The notes: generated from the sequence alone by a model not told the origin. 16,788 nucleotides of DNA from JBPESN01 sp051710625 (GCF_051710625.1 NZ_JBPESN010000048.1:1-16788), one strand, 5' to 3'. Numbered from the stretch's first letter, positions 8,463 to 16,296 are shown. Translations and numbers: made by a program.

Positions 8463-10126
8463 ATGTGTTCTATTTTGGGGGTACTGGATCTAAAGACCGA
8501 TCCGGTTGAATTACGTAAACAGGCGCTGGAATGCTCCCGCCTGATGCGTCATCGCGGCCCCGATTGGTCCGGCGTCTATGCGGGCGAAAAAGCGATATTG
8601 ACCCATGAGCGTTTGTCCATCGTCGACGTCAACACCGGCGCCCAACCGCTTTACAACGCGGCGCACACACATGTGTGTTGGCGGTAAACGGCGAGATTTT
8701 AACCATCAGCTCATCCGCGAACAGCTGGGCGACCGCTACGCCTTTCAGACCAGTTCCGACTGCGAAGTCATTCTGGCCCTGTATCAGGGAAAAGGCCCGG
8801 AATTTCTGGACGAATTGCGCGGCATGTTCCCCTTTATCCTGTATGACACGGATAAGGACGCCTATTTAATCGGCCGCGATCACATGGGCATCATTCCGCT
8901 GTATATGGGTCATGACGAGCACGGTAACCTGTATGTCGCGTCGGAAATGAAAGCGCTGGTCCCGGTCTGCCGCACGCTCCAAGAGTTCCCGCCGGGACAC
9001 TACCTCTGGAGCCAGGACGGTGAACTGCGTCCCTACTGTCAGCGCGATTGGTTCGATTACGATCGGGTGAAAGATAACGTCACCGACAAAGCGGCGCTGA
9101 AGGCAACGTTGGAAGAATCGGTGAAAAGCCATCTGATGTCGGATGTGCCCTACGGCGTGCTGCTGTCCGGCGGGCTTGATTCATCCATCATTTCCGCCTT
9201 CACTAAGAAGTATGCCGCCCGTCGGGCGGAAGATCACGCGCAAAGCGAAGTCTGGTGGCCGCAGCTGCACTCTTTCGCCGTGGGCCTGGAAAGCTCGCCG
9301 GATCTGCGCGCCGCCAGCAAAGTGGCGGCAGCTCTGGGCACGGTGCACCATGAAATTTATTTCACGGTGCAAGAAGGTCTGGACGCGATCCGCGACGTGA
9401 TTTACCACATCGAAACCTATGACGTTACGACCATCCGCGCCTCGACGCCGATGGTACCTGATGTCGCGCAAAATCAAGGCGATGGGCATCAAAACGGTCC
9501 TGTCCGGCGAAAGCGCCGATGAAGTGTTCGGCGGCTAGCTCTATTTCCACAAGGTGCCAAACGCGAAAGGGTTCGATGAAGAACTGGTCCGTAAACTGCA
9601 GGCCCTGCATATGTATGACTGCGCCCGTGCCAACGAAGCGTTGTCCGCCTGGGGCGTCAAGGCACGCGTCCCCTTCTTCGACAAGCAGTTCCTGGATGTG
9701 GCGATGCGTATTAACTCGCAGGACAAAATGTGCGGCAATGGCAAAATTGAGAAACACGTGCTGCGCGAATGCTTTGCCGATTATCTGCCGGAAAGCGTTG
9801 CCTGGCGGCAGAAGGAACAGTTTTCCGACGGCGTGGGCTACAGCTGGATTGACAGCCTGAAAGTCATTGCCGCGGAGCAAATCAGCGATCAACAGCAGCT
9901 GGCCAATGCCCACTTCCGCTTCCCTTATAACACGCCGACGTCCAAAGAAGGCTATTTGTACCGGGAAATTTTCACCGAGCTGTTCCCGCTGCCGAGTGCC
10001 GCGGAATGCGTACACGGGGCCCGTCGGTGGCCTGCTCTTCCGCCAAGGCTATCGAATGGGATGAGTTTCAAAAAAATGGACGATCCCTCTGGTCGCGCGG
10101 TAGGCGTACACGCTTCGGCCTATTGA
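8463..10126 (+). pseudogene. asnB: Asparagine synthetase B (glutamine-hydrolysing), pseudogene
   Basis: AsnB makes asparagine from aspartate, glutamine and ATP. The start MCSILGVLD, with the catalytic Cys directly after Met, follows a GAGGGA ribosome binding site. The sequence aligns with the 554-residue E. coli enzyme end to end, including the N-terminal glutaminase domain and the PP-loop SGGLDSS. Visible lesions: a 2-bp TG duplication near 8672-8679 (HTHV/LAVNGEI), one T lost at 8697-8700, an extra G near 9453 (ASTPM/YLMSRK), Tyr to TAG at 9536-9538 (VFGG-stop-LYFHK), a 1-bp loss near 10015 (AAECV/GPSVACSS) and a 2-bp loss near 10065 (EWDE/FKKMDD). The natural end AVGVHASAY is reached at 10126. 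An in-frame upstream extension to 8325 has no homology and is not the start. Confidence 0.95.
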
Positions 10127-10454
10127 TATCCGCCTGCGAGGGCGAGTTGCTGGCCTCCAGGGCCGTCGGGCAGGCGGCCATCGGCCTCGGGCCGGCAATG
10201 CTGAGTGCATGGCGGCAAACTGCCGTGAGAGCCCTGCTGTCGGGCAGGCCTCGCTGGACGCTGTTCATTGCGCCGGTCGGGGGGGCTGCCGCCCCGTCAA
10301 TCCTCCCTGCTATTCCGGTTAAAAACGGGCCCTATTGGCCCGGTTTTCCTCCCCGTGAGCGCGGGAAAATCATTACGTTAGCCGCTTTTATGGTCAGGTT
10401 GTTCATTAGCCAGACAAACGGCCCGCGCAATGCCGGATTAGCGAAAAAAAGGGG
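10127..10454. other. asnB-tRNA operon spacer
   Basis: I see no gene. The stretch from about 10127 to 10310 is GC-rich with several local inverted repeats (for example GGGCAGGCGG/GGGCAGGCCT copies) and no homology I recognise. It ends with the asnB terminator, followed by about 100 bases that lead into the tRNA promoter. Confidence 0.45.
10321..10347 (+). terminator. Rho-independent terminator after asnB
   Basis: AAAACGGGCC and GGCCCGGTTTT pair around the loop CTATT, a 6-bp GC stem with A/T flanks and one unpaired G, followed by TTTT. The A-run on the other side would let it work in both directions. It insulates the tRNA operon from asnB. Confidence 0.7.
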
Positions 10455-10490
10455 TTGACTGAAGTTCGTCAACTCCGCATAATGCGCCCC
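10455..10490 (+). promoter_or_regulatory. tRNA operon promoter (sigma-70)
   Basis: TTGACT (10455-10460) and CATAAT (10478-10483) are separated by exactly 17 bp, each with five of six consensus bases. They are followed by a GC-rich discriminator GCGCCCCGC, the hallmark of stable-RNA promoters under stringent control. Transcription would begin near 10490, about 30 bases before the first tRNA. Confidence 0.85.
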
Positions 10491-10521
10491 GCAACGCCGA
10501 ATGTAGGTCACGCGGAAAGTT

Positions 10522-10598
10522 GGCTACGTAGCTCAGCTGGTTAGAGCACAGCACTCATAATGCTGGGGTCACAGGTTCGAATCCCGTCGTAGCCACCA
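10522..10598 (+). tRNA. metT: tRNA-Met (CAT, elongator)
   Basis: A 77-base cloverleaf with acceptor GGCTACG/CGTAGCC, discriminator A and encoded CCA. The anticodon loop is CTCATAA. The sequence is almost the same as E. coli elongator tRNA-Met, including the A51-C63 mismatch known there. It is first in the operon. A second, damaged copy lies downstream. Confidence 0.95.
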
Positions 10599-10603
10599 CC
10601 TTT

Positions 10604-10688
10604 GCGGGAGTGGTGAAATTGGTAGACGCACCAGATTTAGGTTCTGGCGCCGCAAGGTGTGCGAGTTCAAGTCTCGCCTCCCGCACCA
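10604..10688 (+). tRNA. leuW: tRNA-Leu (TAG)
   Basis: An 85-base class II tRNA with acceptor GCGGGAG/CTCCCGC, the long variable arm of tRNA-Leu (GCGCCGCAAGGTGT), anticodon TAG (stem CCAGA/TCTGG) and encoded CCA. It reads CUA and other CUN codons. It differs from E. coli leuW by very few bases. Confidence 0.95.
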
Positions 10689-10706
10689 TCGTTCGGTAAG
10701 CAGCAA

Positions 10707-10781
10707 TGGGGTATAGCCAAGTGGTAAGGCAGCGGGTTTTGATCCCGCCACGCCCAGGTTCGAATCCTGGTACCCCAGCCA
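10707..10781 (+). tRNA. glnU: tRNA-Gln (TTG)
   Basis: A 75-base cloverleaf with acceptor TGGGGTA/TACCCCA, discriminator G, CCA encoded, anticodon stem GCGGG/CCCGC with loop TTTTGAT, five-base variable loop and T stem CCAGG/CCTGG. It decodes CAA. It is a substrate of the GlnS encoded in this window. Confidence 0.95.
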
Positions 10782-10834
10782 AAATGAGACCTGCCGATAT
10801 CGCGGTCTGTTGCAGAGTAATCAGTCAAAAATAC

Positions 10835-10911
10835 GGCTACGTAGCTCAGCTGGTTAGAGCACAGCACTCATAATGCTGGGGTCACAGGTTCGATCACCGC
10901 TGTAGCCACCA
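10835..10911 (+). pseudogene. metU: Second tRNA-Met (CAT) copy, T-arm degenerate
   Basis: The first 59 bases are identical to the upstream metT copy. The next nine differ (ATCCCGTCG in metT, TCACCGCTG here) and the final TAGCCACCA is identical. The change ruins the T stem: pairs 49-65 and the near-universal G53-C61 are lost, on top of the native 51-63 mismatch, and pair 7-66 becomes G-U. Anticodon and length (77) are unchanged. I infer a non-functional or poorly processed tRNA; metT covers its role. Confidence 0.8.
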
Positions 10912-10917
10912 TATTTT

Positions 10918-10991
10918 TGGGGTATCGCCAAGCGGTAAGGCGCCGGATTCTGATTCCGGCATCCCAGGTTCGAATCCTGGTACCCCAGCCA
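10918..10991 (+). tRNA. glnV: tRNA-Gln (CTG)
   Basis: The acceptor is TGGGGTA/TACCCCA, the anticodon stem CCGGA/TCCGG with loop TTCTGAT, the T stem CCAGG/CCTGG, and CCA is encoded. It decodes CAG. It is 74 bases, one fewer than E. coli glnV, because the variable loop is CATC rather than five bases; four-base variable loops are common and tolerated. Only one gene per Gln anticodon is present, where E. coli has two each (glnU/glnW, glnV/glnX). Confidence 0.92.
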
Positions 10992-11016
10992 TATCAAGCC
11001 CGCGCAGGCGGCAATC

Positions 11017-11042
11017 AAAAACGCTTCCGGGGGAGCGTTTTT
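11017..11042 (+). terminator. Rho-independent terminator of the tRNA operon
   Basis: A perfect 9-bp inverted repeat, AAAAACGCT (11017-11025) and AGCGTTTTT (11034-11042), encloses an 8-base loop and ends in a T-run, 25 bases after the last tRNA. The A-rich left arm would also let it stop minus-strand transcription from the convergent DUF3857 pseudogene. Confidence 0.92.
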
Positions 11043-11065
11043 GGTTGCCATTGTGCGACCCGCGC

Positions 11066-12480
11066 TCACGGCGCATTAACGACAAAATTAAGCCGATCGT
11101 AACAATTGTTGGCGCACGTCATCAGGCTCTCAAAGGCCGGTTGCATGATTTCATTATAACTTATCCACGGCGTTTTGACCGTTATCTGCTTGCTGTAACG
11201 GTAGCCCCGCGCCGTCTTCTCTCCCGTGATGTCGATATTGGACAATCGAGAACGGAGCTGGCAGGCGTTTAGCGCCTGCGGTAATGCCTTCGCCAACCAG
11301 ATTTATTTGCCGCGACAATTTTCTCGGCTCCCCCAAATAAATATCGGTTAACCCTCCTTCACGCCGGTAGCGGTTAAAATCATCCCAAACCGTGGGGTAA
11401 GGGCTATCCCAGATAGAAATAGCGCGAATCGGCAATCCGCGTCAGAGCATGGCGATCTTCGGCATGGATATTGACCCGGTAGGCTTCAGGTAACTGATAT
11501 TGCAGCGGGGCGCGTTCCCCCCGGCAGCGGGCGTTTTCATTCACCACCGCATTGCATAAGGCGATATCAATACTTTCCACACCCTGTTCACGATCCCCCT
11601 GGAACAGATTGGAAAGATCGCCGTCCTTCATTCTCACCTGCTGCTCGTGGACAGTCGACCGCCCCTGCGCGGTAAAAGTCTCATTGCGCTCGATCCGCTC
11701 CTCTTGCCGCGGCGTGGACGCCGGGATAGCGTTCACAATCACTTTTCCTTCCGGCGTGAAAACCAGCGCCGCGCGATCCTGAAGATCCGGCGCCACATAG
11801 CCGGGCGCATAATAATACTGAGTAGGATCAAGCCATTCGATTTTGCCGGCAATCTTCGCCTGTACGATGGCATGGTTGGTCGTGACGCCCGGAATCGCCA
11901 TGGGCAAGAGGGAGCCCGCGCGCCACCAGCGCCGGCCGGGCCGTCACGCCCGCCTCACGCAACATCGCCGCCAGCAGAATGGATGAGTCTTTGCAATCGC
12001 CATAGCCATTTTGCTCGATTTGGGCGAGATCAAACGGCACATAGCCGCGATTGCTCGCGCGCCAGTCGCCCAGATAACGGTAGCGCTGATGCAGATAACG
12101 CATTATCTCCGCGACCTGCTTTTCCATCGGCCGCCCTTTGAGGCTTTGTATTATCCGCCGAGCATCGGGCGGTAACGGCTGACCCAAAATGTGTTGATAC
12201 TTTTTCGCCATGGGGCCAAACATGTCCTGCGCGCTAAGCGAAGTGCCGACCTGGAAATAAGGAAACTCGCGCACGTAGCTTTCCATAGCGAGGTTTGACG
12301 AGTTTCACCTCAACCTTTTTTTTGTCCCTGCTGCTCTTGACCTTGAACTCGCCAGGCAACGTTGCACGATAATACAGCGGCCGCTCGGCGGTATACGTCA
12401 TCTGGTAGGCGTCGAGCCGCTCGGCGTCGGGTTTGAAGGCCAGCATTCGCGTAAAATGCTTTGTGGGGTGGTAAGCATTT
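11066..12480 (-). pseudogene. DUF3857/transglutaminase-like protein, pseudogene
   Basis: Five minus-strand pieces in shifting frames together read as one protein: LAYQMTYTAERPLYYRATLPGEF-like N-part (to about 12290), MESYVREFPYFQVGTSLSAQDMFG (12286 on), NHAIVQAKIAGKIEW (11907 on), SPYPTVWDDFNRYRREGG (about 11420 on) and NACQLRSRLSNID to a TGA at 11066. Transglutaminase-core residues are readable: GYGDCKD with the nucleophile Cys, TTNHAIV with the His, WLDPTQ with the Asp. Such proteins are usually envelope-associated and of unknown function. At least four frameshifts (near 12290, 11910, 11415 and 11295) kill it. At about 470 codons it is shorter than the family (often over 600), and the 5' end including any signal peptide is missing. 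The family is judged from motifs only. Confidence 0.75.
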
Positions 12481-12582
12481 CTGGACTCTCAAGGGGAACG
12501 ATGGATTAGCCGGAAGCCCTTTACTAGCGCGGCTTACAGTGATTTTACTGATTTTGGGCTCGTCGCAAAAAATGAGCGGAAA

Positions 12583-12708
12583 ATGATTTTTTTGCGCTAT
12601 ATTCTGGACTGCATTGATTGTAATTTAGATAAGTTTGAAAGCCGTTTAAAAATTCCTTCATTAGCAATTGTGTTGCTAAAAATAAACAAAAAATTTATAG
12701 TTTTTTAA
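12583..12708 (+). other. Small open frame, 41 codons, unknown
   Basis: The frame starts with ATG shortly after GAGCGGAAA and reads MIFLRYILDCIDCNLDKFESRLKIPSL in its first part, then AIVLLKINKKFIVF to a TAA. It looks more protein-like than expected of AT-rich scar DNA, but its length and composition also fit chance. I recognise no family. It overlaps the inverted repeat described separately. Confidence 0.2.
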
Positions 12709-12713
12709 ACGGC
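12641..12713. repeat. Nested inverted repeat
   Basis: A perfect 12-bp outer arm pair, GCCGTTTAAAAA (12641-12652) and TTTTTAAACGGC (12702-12713), encloses a 7-bp inner pair TTAGCAA (12661-12667) and TTGCTAA (12673-12679) with a 5-base loop. A run of T follows the inner right-arm region on the minus strand. It could be a transcription terminator, a remnant of a small mobile element, or a cruciform-prone scar. Confidence 0.6.
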
Positions 12714-12748
12714 CCTTTTGCGTTCGCTTGCTAGGCTATCTTCTGATG

Positions 12749-12832
12749 CTACTTCACCAACCTCACTAGTGTAGTGATCATGATGGTATTGAAGATCGTT
12801 TTACCGATATAACGGTCTAACACACCGAACAT
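12749..12832 (-). pseudogene. lptG: LptG 5' stub, truncated
   Basis: LptG and LptF form the inner-membrane permease of the LPS transporter LptB2FG. Only the first ~20 residues match E. coli LptG (MFGVLDRYIGKTIFNTIMIT); the frame then reads TLVRLVK and stops at 12749. The remaining ~340 codons are absent from the window. The ATG overlaps the lptF stop by one base (TGATG), the usual coupled arrangement. The break point is near 12773, next to the AT-rich junction. Confidence 0.85.
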
Positions 12833-13934
12833 CAGGCCGCTCCTCTTGCATGCAGACGCCCGCGAAGCCTTCTCGCCGGTACGCTGTCTCATAAATTCAG
12901 TACCAGCGCCAGCGCCAGGTACGCCACATTGGTCAGCCACATCCACAGCATCGGGTCAAGCTCGCCCTTGGCGCCGTTGGAGCGTAGCGAGGGTTGCAGC
13001 AGGAAGAAGATCAGATACAGCAACATGGCAGGCAACATGTTTAGCACCCGCCCCTGGCGTGGGTTGACCACCGACAGGGGCACCACCATCATTGCCATGA
13101 TCAGCACCGAGACCACCAACGTAAATCCCCAGTGCAGTTCGGCGCGCGCCTCGGGCTCCGAGGTGCGCCATAGCTGGCGCAGCGACATTTGCTCAGCGTC
13201 GGTGCCGTCCACCGACACCGCACCGGTGACCGATAACCGCCTGATATTGAGTGAAATCAGTAATGCGAAAATCGCGCAGCAGAGCGGTCCCCTCATAGCG
13301 GGTGCCCTTGTCCAGCATGACCAGTTGCGATCCGTCCGGCCGCTGGCTCATATGGCCGCGCTCCGCTATCACTACGGAAGGACGCGCGTTGCCGTTCGGC
13401 TTAAGCTGCGCCAGGAATACATGTTCAAAGCCTTTATCTTTGACGTTGCCGACGAACAGCACCGAATTGCCGTTTTCCGCCGGTTTGAATTGCCCCTCGA
13501 CCAACGCCGCCATGCTGGGATTGGCTTTGGCTTCCGACATGACCAGATCTTGATGGCGCGACGACCAGGGTGAAATCCATACCACATTCACCGCCGCCAG
13601 TATTGCGGTAATCAGGCTAAACAGCAGCGCCGCACGGATTAATATGCTTTTACCCAACCCGCAGGCGTGCATAACCGTAATTTCGCTTTCGGTGTACATC
13701 CCGGCTCAAGGTCATCAACAACCCCAGAAAGAGACTCAGGGGTAGGATCAGTTGCGCTATTTCAGGCACGCCCAAGCCGAGTAAGGACAAAACCAGGTTT
13801 GTCGGGATATCGCCACCCACCGCTGCGCCCAGGATCCGCACCAGCTTTTGACAGAAAAAAATCAAAAGCAGGATGAACAGGATGGCGAGCTGGCTTTTAA
13901 ATGTCTCCCGAACCAGATATCTAGTGGTTATCAC
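12832..13934 (-). pseudogene. lptF: LptF (LPS export permease), pseudogene
   Basis: It aligns along the full ~366-residue E. coli LptF. It starts with GTG (GTG ATA ACC ACT), reading MITTRYLVRETFKSQLAILFILLLIFFCQKL, the conserved first membrane segment. Lesions: an extra base near 13700 (LLMTLSR / LYTESEITVMHACGL), an extra T near 13222 (YQAVIGH / AVSVDGTDAEQM), and a Trp to TGA change at 12889-12891 (LVLNL-stop-DSVPARRLRGRL). The natural end would be at 12832, overlapping lptG. The C-terminal membrane part (MMVVPLSVVNPRQGRVLNMLPAMLL, broken here into the last frame) is otherwise well kept. LptF is essential in E. coli. Confidence 0.93.
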
Positions 13935-14213
13935 GCTTATTTCGCCTGTGAAAACTTGTTTTTTTGCAGGAAAATCGATAATTTCATCGCTAATCCCTCA
14001 TTGATACGTATCAAACAGACACCTTTATCGCTAGATAGAGTATAACAACATTAAGCGTTCGGCCGAGCCATGAGAACGCACTGATTGTCGACAGAATAGC
14101 GTCCTTTGCGTCGTTCAGATTAACACATAGAGTGAATGCAAAGGCGGGACGATGACGGGAAAGTCTATTCTATCCCGCGCTACCGTCTTCGTCTTTAAGA
14201 TTCAGGAGAGTGC
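13935..14213. promoter_or_regulatory. Divergent lptF/pepA intergenic region with palindrome
   Basis: Promoters for lptF (minus) and pepA (plus) are expected here. The clearest element is the perfect 14-bp palindrome TTGATACGTATCAA at 14001-14014, about 70 bases upstream of the lptF start and 200 upstream of pepA. A TATAAC/TATACT-like -10 lies near 14040, but no good -35 is at the right distance on either strand. I cannot assign transcription starts. Confidence 0.45.
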
Positions 14214-15725
14214 ATGGAGTTCAGTGTAAAAAGCGGTAGCCCGGAAAAACAACGCAGCGCCTGTATCGTCGTCGGGGTATTTGAACCACGTCGGCTATCC
14301 CCGATTGCCGAACAGCTCGATAAAATCAGCGATGGCTATATCAGCGCGCTGCTACGCCGTGGTGAACTGGAAGGCAAGGTCGGACAAACGCTGCTGCTGC
14401 ATCATGTCCCGAATGTGCTGTCCAAACGAATTTTGCTTATCGGCTGCGGTAAAGAGCGCGAGCTGGATGAGCGCCAGTATAAGCCGGTCATTAACAAAAC
14501 CATTAATACACTGAACGACACCGGCTCGATGGAGGCCGTGTGCTTTTTGACCGAGCTGCACGTCAAAGGGCGCAATACCTATTGGAAAGTACGCCAGGCG
14601 GTGGAAACAGCGAAAGAGACGCTTTATACCTTCGATCAGCTGAAAAGCGATAAAATCGAACCGCACCGACCGCTGCGCAAAATGGTGTTTAATGTGCCGA
14701 CGCGCCGCGCGCTGGCCAGCGGCGAGCGCGCGATTTCGCACGGTCTGGCGATTGCCGCCGGCATCAAGGCCGCTAAAGACTTGGGTAACATGCCACCCAA
14801 TATTTGCAATCCCGCCTACCTGGCCTCCCAAGCGCTCCAGCTGGCCGACGGCTACGGCAAAACCACCACCACCCGGGTTATCGGCGAACAGCAGATGAAA
14901 GAGCTGGGGATGAACGCCTATCTGGCGGTAGGCCAGGGCTCGGCCAATGAATCGCTGATGTCGGTCATCAAGTATAAGGGCAGCCCTGACGCCGACGCGC
15001 GGCCTATTGTGCTGGTCGGTAAAGGCCTGACCTTTGACGCCGGCGGCATTTCCATCAAGCCCGCCGACAGCATAAATGAAATGAAATACGACATGTGCGG
15101 CGCCGCGACCGTGTATGGCGTGATGCGCATGGCAATGGAGCTTAATTTGCCGCTGAATATCGTCGGCGTACTGGCCGGTTGTGAAAACATGGTGGACGGC
15201 CGCGCATTCCGGCCCGGCGATGTGTTAACCACCCTTTCCGGCCAAACGGTGGAAGTATTGAATACCGATGCCGAGGGGCGGTTGGTGCTGTGCGATGCTC
15301 TCACCTATGTCGAGCGTTTCGAGCCGGAGGTGGTGATTGATGTCGCCACGCTGACCGGCGCCTGCGTTATCGCGCTGGGGCATCATTTGACCGGCCTGAT
15401 GTCGAACCACAATCCTCTGGCCCATGAGCTTATCGGCGCCGCCGAGCAGGCCGGGGACCGCGCTTGGCGTTTGCCGCTGGGGGATGAGTTCCAGGAACAG
15501 CTGGAATCGAATTTCGCCGATATGGCGAACATCGGCGGCAGGCCGGGTGGCGCGATTACCGCCGGTTGCTTCCTGTCCCGTTTCGCGCGTAAATATAATT
15601 GGGCGCATCTGGACATCGCCGGTACCGCCTGGCGCTCCGGTAAAGCCAAGGGTGCCACGGGCCGTCCGGTGGCGATGCTGTCGCAATTCTTGCTTAACCG
15701 CGTCGGACTCAACGGTGACGAGTAA
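14214..15725 (+). CDS. pepA: Cytosol aminopeptidase A (leucyl aminopeptidase)
   Basis: M17-family zinc/manganese aminopeptidase that removes N-terminal residues from peptides. In E. coli the hexamer also binds DNA: it helps XerCD resolve ColE1-type plasmids and represses carAB. The product has 503 residues, the same length as in E. coli. Metal ligands and catalytic residues sit at the same positions: Lys270 and Asp275 (VGKGLTFDAGG), Asp293 (MKYDMCG), and Asp352, Glu354 and Arg356 in the family signature NTDAEGRL. The N-terminal DNA-binding domain is complete. AGGAG lies seven bases before the ATG. No lesion is visible. It is the only intact gene in the lptG-lptF/pepA-holC-valS block and is followed by a strong terminator. 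Confidence 0.97.
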   Translation: MEFSVKSGSPEKQRSACIVVGVFEPRRLSPIAEQLDKISDGYISALLRRGELEGKVGQTLLLHHVPNVLSKRILLIGCGKERELDERQYKPVINKTINTLNDTGSMEAVCFLTELHVKGRNTYWKVRQAVETAKETLYTFDQLKSDKIEPHRPLRKMVFNVPTRRALASGERAISHGLAIAAGIKAAKDLGNMPPNICNPAYLASQALQLADGYGKTTTTRVIGEQQMKELGMNAYLAVGQGSANESLMSVIKYKGSPDADARPIVLVGKGLTFDAGGISIKPADSINEMKYDMCGAATVYGVMRMAMELNLPLNIVGVLAGCENMVDGRAFRPGDVLTTLSGQTVEVLNTDAEGRLVLCDALTYVERFEPEVVIDVATLTGACVIALGHHLTGLMSNHNPLAHELIGAAEQAGDRAWRLPLGDEFQEQLESNFADMANIGGRPGGAITAGCFLSRFARKYNWAHLDIAGTAWRSGKAKGATGRPVAMLSQFLLNRVGLNGDE

Positions 15726-15744
15726 CTGTGAAAAAGATATGCTT

Positions 15745-15776
15745 GCACGGGCGGCGTTTGCCGCCCGCTGTTTTTT
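15745..15776 (+). terminator. Rho-independent terminator after pepA
   Basis: An 8-bp GC stem CGGGCGGC (15748-15755) / GCCGCCCG (15760-15767) with loop GTTT is followed by CTG and six T (15771-15776). It lies about 20 bases past the pepA stop, between pepA and holC. Confidence 0.9.
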
Positions 15777-15805
15777 CCGTAACCCCCTTGTTGACTTAAC
15801 GGCAC

Positions 15806-16283
15806 ATGAAAAACGCAACTTTCTACCTGTTCGACCAACATGCCATCAGCGATGGGCTGAACGCCGTGGAGCGACTCGCCTGCGATTTGGCGGCCGATAA
15901 ATGGCGGCAGGGGCAAAAGAGTGTTTATCGCCTGTGAGGACGATGCTTAGGCGCTCAGGCGCTCAGGCGCTCAGGCGCTCAGGCGCTCAGGCGCTCAGGC
16001 TCGACGAGGCGCTATGGGCGCGCGATCCCCAAGCGTTCGCGCCGCACAACCTGGCGGGGGAAGGTCCGCGCGCCGGCGCGCCGGTGAAGCTTTGCTGGCC
16101 GCAGCGCCGCGGGATCTGCTGATTAGCCTGCTGCCGGCCTGTACGGATTTTGCCTCCGCTTTCCATGAAGTGATAGACTTCGTCCCGGATGAAGATGCTT
16201 TAAAACAGTTGGAGCGCGATCGTTATAAAGCGTATCGCAGCGTCAGCTTCCAATTGACTACGGCCACGCCGCCAACGCAGTGA
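15806..16283 (+). pseudogene. holC: DNA polymerase III chi subunit, pseudogene
   Basis: HolC links the clamp loader (through psi, HolD) to SSB at the replication fork. The start MKNATFYLFDQHAISDGLNAVERL and the end QLTTATPPTQ align with E. coli HolC (147 residues). Lesions: one extra A in a run at 15915-15918 (WRQGQ / RVFIACEDDA); a TAG at 15948-15950 where CAG is expected; expansion of an 8-bp unit to six tandem copies at 15950-15997, about five more than needed, adding 40 bp and shifting the frame; and a further 1-bp shift near 16105 (CWPQRR / RDLLISL). Pieces such as RLDEALWAR, PHNLAGEGPR and VIDFVPDEDALKQLERDRYKAYR are still well kept. It cannot be translated as one protein. Confidence 0.93.
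15950..15997. repeat. Six tandem copies of an 8-bp unit (GGCGCTCA)
   Basis: Six perfect, uninterrupted copies of GGCGCTCA are followed by a partial GGC. The locus lies inside holC, where E. coli encodes the QAYRLDEALW region and the ancestral sequence needs only about one copy (A-Q-A-L-R-L-D-E). The array is therefore a recent slippage expansion; an 8-bp unit changes the reading frame with each copy gained or lost. Confidence 0.95.
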
Positions 16284-16296
16284 TTAACGACGCATA

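Larger units (their letters stand above)
12447..12748. other. AT-rich junction between DUF3857 pseudogene and lptG stub
   Basis: About 300 bases without a recognisable gene. Both neighbours stop abruptly here: the DUF3857 gene lacks its 5' end and lptG lacks nearly everything after codon 20. The stretch is clearly more AT-rich than its surroundings, especially 12540-12720, and carries a nested inverted repeat. It is most simply the scar of a deletion or of a lost insertion. Confidence 0.5.

Noticed and set aside
10555..11085. Minus-strand frames reading like GVPGFEPG and GYQDSNLGCRNQNPA across the tRNA cluster
   Set aside because: These are antisense readings of the tRNA genes, a well-known source of false proteins in databases.
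15950..15997. Tandem repeats as a CRISPR array
   Set aside because: Units are 8 bp with no spacers; this is a simple slippage repeat in holC.
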